Positions 63,692 through 64,000 of a stretch of 64,000 nt of DNA are shown piece after piece. How positions within the stretch are numbered: position 1 is the first letter of the stretch; every line of letters starts with the position of its first letter. The stretch is from positions 248,001-312,000 of the forward strand of contig NZ_JANZYO010000005.1 of the NCBI RefSeq assembly GCF_025506335.1, given 5' to 3'. Source of the DNA: Mumia quercus (GTDB taxonomy: Bacteria > Actinomycetota > Actinomycetes > Propionibacteriales > Nocardioidaceae). Both the position numbers and the translations under genes were made by a program. The notes below the pieces were generated by a model that did no database searches, was not told the origin of the DNA, and saw only the letters and a list, made by a program, of their open reading frames with translations.

Positions 63692-64000
63692 ATGACTGCA
63701 CCGAGTGGCGGCGACGACGTCGGGACCCTGGCGCAGGAGGCGATCAAGCTCGCCCGCGTGCTGGCACAGCAGGCCGCCGACGGCCGGTTCGCCGCAGACG
63801 ACGCCGACCCGGATGCGCCGACGACGCCCCACGAGCACCGCCCCGACGTGTGCGACTACTGTCCCCTCTGCCAGCTCCTCACGGTCGTGCGGCACGCGCG
63901 CCCGGAGGTGGCCGAGCACCTGGTGGCAGCGCTGACCTCGCTCACCCTCGCGGCTCGTGGTGTGGTGGAGTCCTGGGCAACGCCCCGGACAGGGGACGCC
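63692..64000 (+). CDS. conserved Cys-motif protein (partial), Rv2183c-like
   Basis: The first 103 codons of the gene are seen. It starts MTAPSGGDDVG and contains CDYCPLCQLL (a Cys pair group) and HLVAALTSLTL. The frame is open to the end of the window. The position after the ArsA gene matches Rv2183c. CGAGGAGACGC precedes the ATG, and a TAGGAT -10 hexamer is at about 63633-63638. Function is unknown. Confidence 0.75.
   Translation, partial: MTAPSGGDDVGTLAQEAIKLARVLAQQAADGRFAADDADPDAPTTPHEHRPDVCDYCPLCQLLTVVRHARPEVAEHLVAALTSLTLAARGVVESWATPRTGDA

Overview
The window is high-GC DNA from an actinomycete. The gene content, abundant GTG starts and codon use suggest a Nocardioidaceae / Propionibacteriales-type organism (Nocardioides, Aeromicrobium or Mumia-like). 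That placement is an inference from content, not a database result. I recognised no tRNA, rRNA, CRISPR array, prophage or intact insertion sequence, and no gene-free stretch exceeds 300 bases.

Bases 1-24,560 look like accessory or variable chromosome. They hold an OFA-type MFS transporter fragment, a DUF6518 membrane protein, a DUF429-RelA/SpoT fusion resembling mycobacterial RelZ, an ECF42-type sigma/DGPF module divergent from an ArsR-SRPBCC operon, an MMPL exporter divergent from a NarL-type two-component system, a giant AAA-LuxR regulator, an ABC ATPase whose 3' end runs on into a glutaminase-STAS gene, a TetR gene behind a stump of an ABC ATPase, a P1B-like ATPase, a serine hydrolase, an alpha/beta hydrolase, a WYL regulator, a zinc alcohol dehydrogenase, an ABM-type monooxygenase, an MmyB-type XRE regulator and an FMN reductase. 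Regulators are dense and gene remnants are present.

Bases 24,590-64,000 are a conserved actinobacterial core block. From memory, the gene set matches the Mycobacterium tuberculosis Rv2183c-Rv2220 neighbourhood. In order: glnA (with a textbook GlnR box), RDD protein, DUF4191, lipA, lipB, a TIGR01777-type epimerase, sucB, lpdA, pepA, gcvT, the PspA-PspAA-HtpX-PspAB envelope-stress cluster, an AspT aminotransferase, glycerate kinase, a HesB/ErpA Fe-S protein, a PfkB/AdoK-like kinase, ctaC-ctaD-ctaF, an L,D-transpeptidase, qcrB-qcrA-qcrC-ctaE (the bcc-aa3 respiratory supercomplex, split between two strands), a receiver-like protein coupled to trpD, an AsnC-type RAM protein, a DEDDh/UvrC-like nuclease, a c-di-AMP (ydaO-type) riboswitch in front of an NlpC/P60 hydrolase, a FadD15-like acyl-CoA ligase, two START-like proteins, an ArsA-family ATPase and a small Cys-containing protein. 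The themes are lipoylation and 2-oxoacid metabolism, nitrogen assimilation, terminal respiration and cell-envelope maintenance.

Across the whole window, 16 genes have a TANNNT -10 hexamer whose last base lies 6-7 nt before an ATG or GTG, the signature of leaderless transcripts. This fixes several start codons (lipA, lipB, pepA and others). The strongest non-coding oddities are a perfect 21-bp inverted repeat that buries the start codon of the epimerase gene downstream of sucB, a mirrored 22-bp repeat array between ldt and qcrB, and two 86-bp hairpin repeats beside glnA.
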